From positions 248,001-312,000 of the forward strand of contig JAVRFV010002317.1 of the NCBI GenBank assembly GCA_032716605.1: a stretch of DNA of 64,000 nt, read 5' to 3'. The notes under the pieces are model-generated. The model searched no databases. It was given only the letters and a program-made list of their open reading frames with translations, and was not told the origin of the DNA. Position 1 is the first letter of the stretch. Each line of letters begins with the position of its first letter. Shown one piece after another: positions 21,641 to 34,700 of the stretch. Source of the DNA: Paralithodes platypus (lineage: Eukaryota; Arthropoda; Malacostraca; Decapoda; Lithodidae). A program made the translations under genes and the position numbers.

Positions 21641-21818
21641 AAATAACTATCAAAGTTGTCAATAAAGAATATCAATATTCTAAAAGACGGAGTACCAAGA
21701 TGGCGCCCAGTTGGGAGTTATCTGCCCCCCCCCCCCCCCCCCCACACCTGGCACTGCCCCTGTTTTACGATTCAACGCTGACGGTGCACTTCCAAAGATG
21801 AAATTAGGGAATGCTGGG

Positions 21819-22039
21819 TTAACCCCTTCAGTACCGGTGACGTCCTTTTCACTTTATGCTGGCTACTATTAGACGATTTTAGTCAGTTTCAAAAGAGCCT
21901 CCAGCCATTAACAGGCTTCGAACTATCCCATTTAACCCTTTATACTACCACAGATCCTTCGTAAACTGCACAAAATCGTCTAAATATAGCTAGACTACCG
22001 GTAACATTCAAAAGACATTGCCGATACAGAAGGAGTTAA
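21819..22039. mobile_element. Family C inverted-repeat element, best-preserved copy
   Basis: 221 bp between TTAA at 21819 and TTAA at 22036. The left arm TTAACCCCTTCAGTACCGG...GACGTCCTTTT...AGACGATTTT is inverted at the right as AAAATCGTCT...AAAGACATTGCCGATACAGAAGGAGTTAA. TTAA followed by CCC is the usual end of piggyBac-type elements; membership is inference. Confidence 0.7.
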
Positions 22040-22153
22040 AGAAATAACGTTTGGAATTTCCCATCTGTGATTCTCCGTACCAGCCCTATTATATTTTATG
22101 AGGCTTTATATATATGTGGCCTCCTGGGAAGCGGAACAAAACGGCCATGTTCA

Positions 22154-22536
22154 TTAAAGGGGTGGGGGGGGGGAGGGGGGGCGTATTTATTTGTTTATTT
22201 ATCTATCTTTCTATAATTTTTTTAGTTTCCTCATTAGACCTCCATCAAGCTTAGAAATACACCCCCTAAACCCCCCTTCATAATAGATTTGTACATTTTT
22301 CGGTAGAAAAATGTCCCGACCGAAGGCTGCTTCCTCTTAAAATTACAGGCTCGCTATCGCTCGCTTGGAAAAAATCAACACCTAAATGGCACGAATGGTC
22401 TTAAATTTGACAACGAAATGGGACGAAAGGTGTTAAAATTGCCAAAGTAATGGGCCGAACGTCTTAAAATCTCAAAACTAATGGGGTTAAACACGAGGAA
22501 GAAGGGGAACCAGAAAAACGACCCTTCTCCCCTTAA
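22154..22536 (+). mobile_element. Family A element, copy A10
   Basis: Left TTAA at 22154, G-rich stretch, then CCTCATTAGACCTCCATCAAGC, TTTTTCGGTAGAAAAATGTC, core CTCGCTATCGCTCGCTTGG and internal units. Ends CTCCCCTTAA (22533-22536). Confidence 0.8.
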
Positions 22537-23237
22537 AGAAATAACGTTTGGAAATCCGCCTCTGCGATTCTCCGTACAAGGCCCATTATATTTGATGGGG
22601 TTGTTGCTGCGTGCGCCTCCCGTGTGGCCTCCTCCGAAGCTGAACAATAGAGCCTTGCTCCTAAACGGCCACAACTCAAACAGCCGCAAACCTAACCAGA
22701 TTTGGTTAGAATAGGCTCGGTTTTATTATAATAATTTAGGTATGATTAGGAAGTCTCTTTTTAGTCAAGTTAAAATTAAATATATTGAGTTCAAGAGACT
22801 GTGGACGTTCTATTTGTGACCGTTTCGGAATGTGGCCGTTTTTGACATGAAACCGCCCCATCATAAAATGGTTTTCCTGCAATTTTAATTTGGAAATTTT
22901 ATTCTAGCGAAATGTCGAGGTTACTTTGCACTGCTATAAAACCTAGAAACAACATTGAAGATATTTTGGTGGCTTATTTCCTGCTTAATTGTCTTTGTCC
23001 CAGTTTTGGTTTGTTTAGTTTGCAAGTTTAACATTTTAATTTGACTTCCGATGCTTCCAGTGTACAGTTGCCCAAAATAGTCGGCGGTAGTAGCGTCCGT
23101 GTGATTCCGCGCCGCGTACCCTAACTTTCACCGGCGTTAAGCGTGACAGGCTTGGCTTCTTGTCTATGGTACGGGTAACTTTTTTGATGGTACCTTCATT
23201 AGTTAGGCCCTGGAGCACAATTGAACAAATCTCTCTT

Positions 23238-23240
<3 letters not shown>
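22537..23240. other. Unannotated DNA
   Basis: The first 45 bp repeat the sequence right of family C at 22037 (AGAAATAACGTTTGGAA). No gene or RNA recognised in the remainder. Confidence 0.35.
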
Positions 23241-23242
<2 letters not shown>

Positions 23243-23278
<36 letters not shown>

Positions 23279-23300
23279 TATATCTATATATCTCTATATA

Positions 23301-23380
<80 letters not shown>

Positions 23381-23385
23381 ATATA
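23243..23385. repeat. (TA)n and (CTAT)n compound microsatellite
   Basis: Two AT runs flank a CTAT/ATCT tetranucleotide run of about 45 bp. Confidence 0.95.
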
Positions 23386-23674
23386 TACTCTCTCGAAGAT
23401 ACGATTTTTTTAAAAGTGAGGCTTAAAAATACATCGCAAATATGAAATCCAAACAAGATAAAAACGATTTAGATATTGAAGACAAAAAAAAACCACACAC
23501 ACGTAAAACATACATTGACACCCAGCATGAACAAATCAATGAATATATATAACTATAGCGTTAGTAACAGGTCAGTGGAAACCCCTAAGAGATAGGGTCA
23601 AGTAATATTCCTAATACCGTGTAATATGGTAAGTAACGACTAGATTATCTTATAGTAAGACACTGGCCACTTGT

Positions 23675-24058
23675 TTAAGGGGGGTCACCTGCCTTTTTTA
23701 TTTTTCTCCTTTTCTCTCTTTCTCTGGCTTGTATCCATTCGGCCCCATTCAGCCAACTGTTTTAAGACGTTTATCCCCATCTAGGTGTCGATTTCTTCCT
23801 GGCGAGCGATAGCGAGCCAGCATTATATGAAGAAATCCGGCTTCGCCGGAGACATTTTTCTATCGAAAAATGTACAAATTTAGCCTGCTGTCAAACAAAA
23901 ATAAAAAATATGCTGGCTCGCTACCGCTCACCGGTAAAAAATTGACACCTGGATGGGGATAAACGTCTTAAAACAGTAGGCTGAATGGGGCCAAATGGAT
24001 ACAAGCCAGAGAAAGATAGAAAAGGACAGAACAAAAACAGGTCACCCCCCCCCCTTAA
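23675..24058. mobile_element. Family B foldback element, full-length copy B3
   Basis: Bounded by TTAA at 23675-23678 and 24055-24058, with inverted ends TTAAGGGGGGTCACCTG and CAGGTCACCCCCCCC...TTAA. The long arms GGCTTGTATCCATTCGGCCC and its inverse surround a CCGGCTTCGCCGG loop palindrome. Confidence 0.88.
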
Positions 24059-24362
24059 GGATTTTTTTTTAGTTTGTTCCCTAGACCTCCATCAAGCTTA
24101 AAATTACACCCCCTAGAGGCCTAGATACCCTTTCAAGATAAATTTGTACATTTTTCGATAGAAAATGTCCCGTCCTTCGGCTGGTTCCTCTTAAATTACA
24201 GGCACGCTATTGCTCGCCAGGAAACATGCAACACATAAATGGCACAAAAGGTCTTAATATTGACTGAAATGGGGCGAATAACTTAAAATCTCAAAAGCAA
24301 TGGGGCTAAACAAGAGGGAGAGAGGGGTCCAAAACAAATCCCTCAAGTGGAAATCTCCTTAA
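24055..24362 (+). mobile_element. Family A element, copy A11
   Basis: Shares its left TTAA (24055-24058) with B3 and its right TTAA (24359-24362) with A12. Plus orientation, with the CATCAAGCTTAAAATTACACC segment, hairpin, core and internal units. Confidence 0.85.
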
Positions 24363-24683
24363 GGGGAGATCTCCACTTGAGGGATTTTTTTTTTTACCCC
24401 TTTCCCCTCATGTTTAGCCCCATTGCTTTTGAGATTTTAAGACGTTTGCCCCATTAGTTTAGCAATTTTAAGAACTTTCATCCCATATTAAGACCTTTCA
24501 TGCCATTCAGGTGTCGATTTTATCCTGGCAAGCGATAGCGAGCCTGTAATTTAAGAGGAAGCGGCCTTCGGCCGGGACATTTTTCTGCCGAAAAATGTAC
24601 AAATTTATCTTGAAAGGGACTCAAGGGGGTGTAATTTTAAGCTTGATGGAGGTCTAGGGAACAAACTAAATACCTCCCCTTAA
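24359..24683 (-). mobile_element. Family A element, copy A12
   Basis: Inverted relative to A11 and sharing its TTAA, so 24055-24683 is a long palindrome of two elements. Ends TTAAGGGGAGATCTCCAC and ACCTCCCCTTAA (24680-24683). Confidence 0.88.
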
Positions 24684-25631
24684 GGAACCAGGCTCTGATG
24701 GCTGGCTGACTGTGGATGTCATTTTGTGTCTTGGTGTCTGTCACTTGTTTCTAGACTTCAATATTAGAAACTTGAACTTAATCTTAATTTTAATTGTAAT
24801 TAGCTACCGGTACTTATTTGGGTGATTAAAAAAACTAATAAAAAGAATATAGGAAGGCAAAAACAAAGTACTTTAGAATATAATTATAATGTAATATGAA
24901 TATAAATAACTTCAGTCTGCCATCAAATAGGATCATTTTCTATAATATTAGTTTACAGAAAATTTACTTTAAAGGGGTAACTTCAAAATAGTGAACCATG
25001 TAGAGTTAAATAGTTGCTTTCCTGTATAGCTCTCCATATATTTTGATTGACTATGTACTATAAACTCTGAACATTGTATAACATGATGCATGGCCTTCAG
25101 CAACAACGTTCCCCAAAGTGTTGGGGCTTGTACTGAGGGCTAAATAAAGAATATGAAAAACAAAAAGTAGAGTTAAAACATGAATTAATTTTTACTACCA
25201 CAGATCCTTCATAAGCGGCACAAAATCGTCTAAATATAGCTAGAATAAAATTGAGAGTACGTTATAAACCAGGGACCACCACCAGCAGTAGCAGCCCATA
25301 TAGTGTCTCGGGTTACCTCTGATCTACAGTATGTACCGGCGACGTCCTTTGCATCTTATTCTGGCCACTATTAGACGAAATTATTCAGCTTAGGAAGAGC
25401 CTCTTCACAATAAATAAGGCTTCAAACTATCTCAACCAACCCTTTTAACTACCACAGATCCTTCCGAAGCGGCACAAAATGGTCAAAATATAGCTAGACT
25501 AAAATTGAAATGACGTTGTAAACCAGGCTCCAACATTCCTCGATGTTGGCCCTGTTACTCTTTTAACTCTGGGGGAGGCACTCGTCACAGGTAGGTTTGC
25601 CTTTTGTCTCCCTCATCAATACTCCATACTA
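24684..25631. other. Intergenic DNA with family C pieces and a LINE 3' fragment
   Basis: AT-rich at first. A GGGCTTGTACTGAGGGCTAAATAAAG segment (AATAAA at 25143-25148) looks like a transcript or LINE 3' end. Family C pieces lie at about 25195-25250 and 25333-25520. The last 60 bp (GGGGGAGGCACTCG...TTTTGTCTCCCTCAT) match the LINE relic at 13740-14181 in the opposite orientation and run into the gap. Confidence 0.5.
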
Positions 25632-25731
25632 NNNNNNNNNNNNNNNNNNNNNNNNNNNNNNNNNNNNNNNNNNNNNNNNNNNNNNNNNNNNNNNNNNNNN
25701 NNNNNNNNNNNNNNNNNNNNNNNNNNNNNNN
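25632..25731. other. Assembly gap, 100 N
   Basis: Exactly 100 N, placed immediately at the left edge of the satellite, so the true left boundary and full array length are unknown. Confidence 0.99.
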
Positions 25732-28700
25732 GATGTAGAAAAATAATAGAGCTAAAATCACCCTAAAAACTAGGCTAGTTACGATTAAATTGACAAAATA
25801 ATATTCTCTCTAAAAATATTTTCAGAGATTGTACACTAAAGTGAATTGGTCTTGTATGGTGGAGACACGAAACTGGATTTAGAGCCTCTATAACTAGGCT
25901 ATCTACATGAGACGTAGACAAATAATAGAGCTAAAATCACCCTAAAAACTAGGCTAGTTACGATTAAATTGACAAAATAATATTCTCTCTAAAAATATTT
26001 TCAGAGATTGTACACTAAAGTGAATTGGTCTTGTATGGTGGAGACACGAAACTGGATTTAGAGCCTCTATAACTAGGCTATCTACATGAGACGTTGACAA
26101 ATAATAGAGCTAAAATCACCCTAAAAACTAGGCTAGTTACGATTAAATTGACAAAATAATATTCTCTCTAAAAATATTTTCAGAGATTGTACACTAAAGT
26201 GAATTGGTCTTGTATGGTGGAGACACGAAACTGGATTTAGAGCCTCTATAACTAGGCTATCTACATGAGACGTAGACAAATAATAGAGCTAAAATCACCC
26301 TAAAAACTAGGCTAGTTACGATTAAATTGACAAAATAATATTCTCTCTAAAAATATTTTCAGAGATTGTACACTAAAGTGAATTGGTCTTGTATGGTGGA
26401 GACACGAAACTGGATTTAGAGCCTCTATAACTAGGCTATCTACATGAGATGTAGACAAATAATAGAGCTAAAATCACCCTAAAAACTAGGCTAGTTACGA
26501 TTAAATTGACAAAATAATATTCTCTCTAAAAATATTTTCAGAGATTGTACACTAAAGTGAATTGGTCTTGTATGGTGGAGACACGAAACTGGATTTAGAG
26601 CCTCTATAACTAGGCTATCTACATGAGATGTAGACAAATAATAGAGCTAAAATCACCCTAAAAACTAGGCTAGTTACGATTAAATTGACAAAATAATATT
26701 CTCTCTAAAAATATTTTCAGAGATTGTACACTAAAGTGAATTGGTCTTGTATGGTGGAGACACGAAACTGGATTTAGAGCCTCTATAACTAGGCTATCTA
26801 CATGAGATGTAGACAAATAATAGAGCTAAAATCACCCTAAAAACTAGGCTAGTTACGATTAAATTGACAAAATAATATTCTCTCTAAAAATATTTTCAGA
26901 GATTGTACACTAAAGTGAATTGGTCTTGTATGGTGGAGACACGAAACTGGATTTAGAGCCTCTATAACTAGGCTATCTACATGAGACGTAGACAAATAAT
27001 AGAGCTAAAATCACCCTAAAAACTAGGCTAGTTACGATTAAATTGACAAAATAATATTCTCTCTAAAAATATTTTCAGAGATTGTACACTAAAGTGAATT
27101 GGTCTTGTATGGTGGAGACACGAAACTGGATTTAGAGCCTCTATAACTAGGCTATCTACATGAGATGTAGACAAATAGAGCTAAAATCACCCTAAAAACT
27201 AGGCTAGTTACGATTAAATTGACAAAATAATATTCTCTCTAAAAATATTTTCAGAGATTGTACACTAAAGTGAATTGGTCTTGTATGGTGGAGACACGAA
27301 ACTGGATTTAGAGCCTCTATAACTAGGCTATCTACATGAGACGTAGACAAATAATAGAGCTAAAATCACCCTAAAAACTAGGCTAGTTACGATTAAATTG
27401 ACAAAATAATATTCTCTCTAAAAATATTTTCAGAGATTGTACACTAAAGTGAATTGGTCTTGTATGGTGGAGACACGAAACTGGATTTAGAGCCTCTATA
27501 ACTAGGCTATCTACATGAGACGTAGACAAATAATAGAGCTAAAATCACCCTAAAAACTAGGCTAGTTACGATTAAATTGACAAAATAATATTCTCTCTAA
27601 AAATATTTTCAGAGATTGTACACTAAAGTGAATTGGTCTTGTATGGTGGAGACACGAAACTGGATTTAGAGCCTCTATAACTAGGCTATCTACATGAGAT
27701 GTAGACAAATAATAGAGCTAAAATCACCCTAAAAACTAGGCTAGTTACGATTAAATTGACAAAATAATATTCTCTCTAAAAATATTTTCAGAGATTGTAC
27801 ACTAAAGTGAATTGGTCTTGTATGGTGGAGACACGAAACTGGATTTAGAGCCTCTATAACTAGGCTATCTACATGAGATGTAGACAAATAATAGAGCTAA
27901 AATCACCCTAAAAACTAGGCTAGTTACGATTAAATTGACAAAATAATATTCTCTCTAAAAATATTTTCAGAGATTGTACACTAAAGTGAATTGGTCTTGT
28001 ATGGTGGAGACACGAAACTGGATTTAGAGCCTCTATAACTAGGCTATCTACATGAGATGTAGACAAATAATAGAGCTAAAATCACCCTAAAAACTAGGCT
28101 AGTTACGATTAAATTGACAAAATAATATTCTCTCTAAAAATATTTTCAGAGATTGTACACTAAAGTGAATTGGTCTTGTATGGTGGAGACACGAAACTGG
28201 ATTTAGAGCCTCTATAACTAGGCTATCTACATGAGATGTAGACAAATAATAGAGCTAAAATCACCCTAAAAACTAGGCTAGTTACGATTAAATTGACAAA
28301 ATAATATTCTCTCTAAAAATATTTTCAGAGATTGTACACTAAAGTGAATTGGTCTTGTATGGTGGAGACACGAAACTGGATTTAGAGCCTCTATAACTAG
28401 GCTATCTACATGAGATGTAGACAAATAATAGAGCTAAAATCACCCTAAAAACTAGGCTAGTTACGATTAAATTGACAAAATAATATTCTCTCTAAAAATA
28501 TTTTCAGAGATTGTACACTAAAGTGAATTGGTCTTGTATGGTGGAGACACGAAACTGGATTTAGAGCCTCTATAACTAGGCTATCTACATGAGACGTAGA
28601 CAAATAATAGAGCTAAAATCACCCTAAAAACTAGGCTAGTTACGATTAAATTGACAAAATAATATTCTCTCTAAAAATATTTTCAGAGATTGTACACTAA

Positions 28701-31700
28701 AGTGAATTGGTCTTGTATGGTGGAGACACGAAACTGGATTTAGAGCCTCTATAACTAGGCTATCTACATGAGACGTAGACAAATAATAGAGCTAAAATCA
28801 CCCTAAAAACTAGGCTAGTTACGATTAAATTGACAAAATAATATTCTCTCTAAAAATATTTTCAGAGATTGTACACTAAAGTGAATTGGTCTTGTATGGT
28901 GGAGACACGAAACTGGATTTAGAGCCTCTATAACTAGGCTATCTACATGAGATGTAGACAAATAATAGAGCTAAAATCACCCTAAAAACTAGGCTAGTTA
29001 CGATTAAATTGACAAAATAATATTCTCTCTAAAAATATTTTCAGAGATTGTACACTAAAGTGAATTGGTCTTGTATGGTGGAGACACGAAACTGGATTTA
29101 GAGCCTCTATAACTAGGCTATCTACATGAGACGTAGACAAATAATAGAGCTAAAATCACCCTAAAAACTAGGCTAGTTACGATTAAATTGACAAAATAAT
29201 ATTCTCTCTAAAAATATTTTCAGAGATTGTACACTAAAGTGAATTGGTCTTGTATGGTGGAGACACGAAACTGGATTTAGAGCCTCTATAACTAGGCTAT
29301 CTACATGAGACGTAGACAAATAATAGAGCTAAAATCACCCTAAAAACTAGGCTAGTTACGATTAAATTGACAAAATAATATTCTCTCTAAAAATATTTTC
29401 AGAGATTGTACACTAAAGTGAATTGGTCTTGTATGGTGGAGACACGAAACTGGATTTAGAGCCTCTATAACTAGGCTATCTACATGAGATGTAGACAAAT
29501 AATAGAGCTAAAATCACCCTAAAAACTAGGCTAGTTACGATTAAATTGACAAAATAATATTCTCTCTAAAAATATTTTCAGAGATTGTACACTAAAGTGA
29601 ATTGGTCTTGTATGGTGGAGACACGAAACTGGATTTAGAGCCTCTATAACTAGGCTATCTACATGAGATGTAGACAAATAATAGAGCTAAAATCACCCTA
29701 AAAACTAGGCTAGTTACGATTAAATTGACAAAATAATATTCTCTCTAAAAATATTTTCAGAGATTGTACACTAAAGTGAATTGGTCTTGTATGGTGGAGA
29801 CACGAAACTGGATTTAGAGCCTCTATAACTAGGCTATCTACATGAGATGTAGACAAATAATAGAGCTAAAATCACCCTAAAAACTAGGCTAGTTACGATT
29901 AAATTGACAAAATAATATTCTCTCTAAAAATATTTTCAGAGATTGTACACTAAAGTGAATTGGTCTTGTATGGTGGAGACACGAAACTGGATTTAGAGCC
30001 TCTATAACTAGGCTATCTACATGAGATGTAGACAAATAATAGAGCTAAAATCACCCTAAAAACTAGGCTAGTTACGATTAAATTGACAAAATAATATTCT
30101 CTCTAAAAATATTTTCAGAGATTGTACACTAAAGTGAATTGGTCTTGTATGGTGGAGACACGAAACTGGATTTAGAGCCTCTATAACTAGGCTATCTACA
30201 TGAGACGTAGACAAATAATAGAGCTAAAATCACCCTAAAAACTAGGCTAGTTACGATTAAATTGACAAAATAATATTCTCTCTAAAAATATTTTCAGAGA
30301 TTGTACACTAAAGTGAATTGGTCTTGTATGGTGGAGACACGAAACTGGATTTAGAGCCTCTATAACTAGGCTATCTACATGAGATGTAGACAAATAATAG
30401 AGCTAAAATCACCCTAAAAACTAGGCTAGTTACGATTAAATTGACAAAATAATATTCTCTCTAAAAATATTTTCAGAGATTGTACACTAAAGTGAATTGG
30501 TCTTGTATGGTGGAGACACGAAACTGGATTTAGAGCCTCTATAACTAGGCTATCTACATGAGATGTAGACAAATAATAGAGCTAAAATCACCCTAAAAAC
30601 TAGGCTAGTTACGATTAAATTGACAAAATAATATTCTCTCTAAAAATATTTTCAGAGATTGTACACTAAAGTGAATTGGTCTTGTATGGTGGAGACACGA
30701 AACTGGATTTAGAGCCTCTATAACTAGGCTATCTACATGAGATGTAGACAATAATAGAGCTAAAATCACCCTAAAAACTAGGCTAGTTACGATTAAATTG
30801 ACAAAATAATATTCTCTCTAAAAATATTTTCAGAGATTGTACACTAAAGTGAATTGGTCTTGTATGGTGGAGACACGAAACTGGATTTAGAGCCTCTATA
30901 ACTAGGCTATCTACATGAGACGTAGACAAATAATAGAGCTAAAATCACCCTAAAAACTAGGCTAGTTACGATTAAATTGACAAAATAATATTCTCTCTAA
31001 AAATATTTTCAGAGATTGTACACTAAAGTGAATTGGTCTTGTATGGTGGAGACACGAAACTGGATTTAGAGCCTCTATAACTAGGCTATCTACATGAGAT
31101 GTAGACATATAACTGAGCTAAAATCACCCTAAAAACTAGGCTAGTTACGATTAAATTGACAAAATAATATTCTCTCTAAAAATATTTTCAGAGATTGTAC
31201 ACTAAAGTGAATTGGTCTTGTATGGTGGAGACACGAAACTGGATTTAGAGCCTCTATAACTAGGCTATCTACATGAGATGTAGACAAATAATAGAGCTAA
31301 AATCACCCTAAAAACTAGGCTAGTTACGATTAAATTGACAAAATAATATTCTCTCTAAAAATATTTTCAGAGATTGTACACTAAAGTGAATTGGTCTTGT
31401 ATGGTGGAGACACGAAACTGGATTTAGAGCCTCTATAACTAGGCTATCTACATGAGATGTAGACAATAATAGAGCTAAAATCACCCTAAAAACTAGGCTA
31501 GTTACGATTAAATTGACAAAATAATATTCTCTCTAAAAATATTTTCAGAGATTGTACACTAAAGTGAATTGGTCTTGTATGGTGGAGACACGAAACTGGA
31601 TTTAGAGCCTCTATAACTAGGCTATCTACATGAGACGTAGACAAATAATAGAGCTAAAATCACCCTAAAAACTAGGCTAGTTACGATTAAATTGACAAAA

Positions 31701-34700
31701 TAATATTCTCTCTAAAAATATTTTCAGAGATTGTACACTAAAGTGAATTGGTCTTGTATGGTGGAGACACGAAACTGGATTTAGAGCCTCTATAACTAGG
31801 CTATCTACATGAGACGTAGACAATAATAGAGCTAAAATCACCCTAAAAACTAGGCTAGTTACGATTAAATTGACAAAATAATATTCTCTCTAAAAATATT
31901 TTCAGAGATTGTACACTAAAGTGAATTGGTCTTGTATGGTGGAGACACGAAACTGGATTTAGAGCCTCTATAACTAGGCTATCTACATGAGATGTAGACA
32001 AATAATAGAGCTAAAATCACCCTAAAAACTAGGCTAGTTACGATTAAATTGACAAAATAATATTCTCTCTAAAAATATTTTCAGAGATTGTACACTAAAG
32101 TGAATTGGTCTTGTATGGTGGAGACACGAAACTGGATTTAGAGCCTCTATAACTAGGCTATCTACATGAGATGTAGACAAATAATAGAGCTAAAATCACC
32201 CTAAAAACTAGGCTAGTTACGATTAAATTGACAAAATAATATTCTCTCTAAAAATATTTTCAGAGATTGTACACTAAAGTGAATTGGTCTTGTATGGTGG
32301 AGACACGAAACTGGATTTAGAGCCTCTATAACTAGGCTATCTACATGAGATGTAGACAAATAATAGAGCTAAAATCACCCTAAAAACTAGGCTAGTTACG
32401 ATTAAATTGACAAAATAATATTCTCTCTAAAAATATTTTCAGAGATTGTACACTAAAGTGAATTGGTCTTGTATGGTGGAGACACGAAACTGGATTTAGA
32501 GCCTCTATAACTAGGCTATCTACATGAGATGTAGACAAATAATAGAGCTAAAATCACCCTAAAAACTAGGCTAGTTACGATTAAATTGACAAAATAATAT
32601 TCTCTCTAAAAATATTTTCAGAGATTGTACACTAAAGTGAATTGGTCTTGTATGGTGGAGACACGAAACTGGATTTAGAGCCTCTATAACTAGGCTATCT
32701 ACATGAGATGTAGACAAATAATAGAGCTAAAATCACCCTAAAAACTAGGCTAGTTACGATTAAATTGACAAAATAATATTCTCTAAAAATATTTTCAGAG
32801 ATTGTACACTAAAGTGAATTGGTCTTGTATGGTGGAGACACGAAACTGGATTTAGAGCCTCTATAACTAGGCTATCTACATGAGATGTAGACAAATAATA
32901 GAGCTAAAATCACCCTAAAAACTAGGCTAGTTACGATTAAATTGACAAAATAATATTCTCTCTAAAAATATTTTCAGAGATTGTACACTAAAGTGAATTG
33001 GTCTTGTATGGTGGAGACACGAAACTGGATTTAGAGCCTCTATAACTAGGCTATCTACATGAGATGTAGACAATAATAGAGCTAAAATCACCCTAAAAAC
33101 TAGGCTAGTTACGATTAAATTGACAAAATAATATTCTCTCTAAAAATATTTTCAGAGATTGTACACTAAAGTGAATTGGTCTTGTATGGTGGAGACACGA
33201 AACTGGATTTAGAGCCTCTATAACTAGGCTATCTACATGAGACGTAGACAAATAATAGAGCTAAAATCACCCTAAAAACTAGGCTAGTTACGATTAAATT
33301 GACAAAATAATATTCTCTCTAAAAATATTTTCAGAGATTGTACACTAAAGTGAATTGGTCTTGTATGGTGGAGACACGAAACTGGATTTAGAGCCTCTAT
33401 AACTAGGCTATCTACATGAGATGTAGACAAATAATAGAGCTAAAATCACCCTAAAAACTAGGCTAGTTACGATTAAATTGACAAAATAATATTCTCTCTA
33501 AAAATATTTTCAGAGATTGTACACTAAAGTGAATTGGTCTTGTATGGTGGAGACACGAAACTGGATTTAGAGCCTCTATAACTAGGCTATCTACATGAGA
33601 TGTAGACAAATAATAGAGCTAAAATCACCCTAAAAACTAGGCTAGTTACGATTAAATTGACAAAATAATATTCTCTCTAAAAATATTTTCAGAGATTGTA
33701 CACTAAAGTGAATTGGTCTTGTATGGTGGAGACACGAAACTGGATTTAGAGCCTCTATAACTAGGCTATCTACATGAGATGTAGACAAATAATAGAGCTA
33801 AAATCACCCTAAAAACTAGGCTAGTTACGATTAAATTGACAAAATAATATTCTCTCTAAAAATATTTTCAGAGATTGTACACTAAAGTGAATTGGTCTTG
33901 TATGGTGGAGACACGAAACTGGATTTAGAGCCTCTATAACTAGGCTATCTACATGAGATGTAGACAATAATAGAGCTAAAATCACCCTAAAAACTAGGCT
34001 AGTTACGATTAAATTGACAAAATAATATTCTCTCTAAAAATATTTTCAGAGATTGTACACTAAAGTGAATTGGTCTTGTATGGTGGAGACACGAAACTGG
34101 ATTTAGAGCCTCTATAACTAGGCTATCTACATGAGATGTAGACAAATAATAGAGCTAAAATCACCCTAAAAACTAGGCTAGTTACGATTAAATTGACAAA
34201 ATAATATTCTCTCTAAAAATATTTTCAGAGATTGTACACTAAAGTGAATTGGTCTTGTATGGTGGAGACACGAAACTGGATTTAGAGCCTCTATAACTAG
34301 GCTATCTACATGAGATGTAGACAATAATAGAGCTAAAATCACCCTAAAAACTAGGCTAGTTACGATTAAATTGACAAAATAATATTCTCTCTAAAAATAT
34401 TTTCAGAGATTGTACACTAAAGTGAATTGGTCTTGTATGGTGGAGACACGAAACTGGATTTAGAGCCTCTATAACTAGGCTATCTACATGAGATGTAGAC
34501 AAATAATAGAGCTAAAATCACCCTAAAAACTAGGCTAGTTACGATTAAATTGACAAAATAATATTCTCTCTAAAAATATTTTCAGAGATTGTACACTAAA
34601 GTGAATTGGTCTTGTATGGTGGAGACACGAAACTGGATTTAGAGCCTCTATAACTAGGCTATCTACATGAGATGTAGACAAATAATAGAGCTAAAATCAC

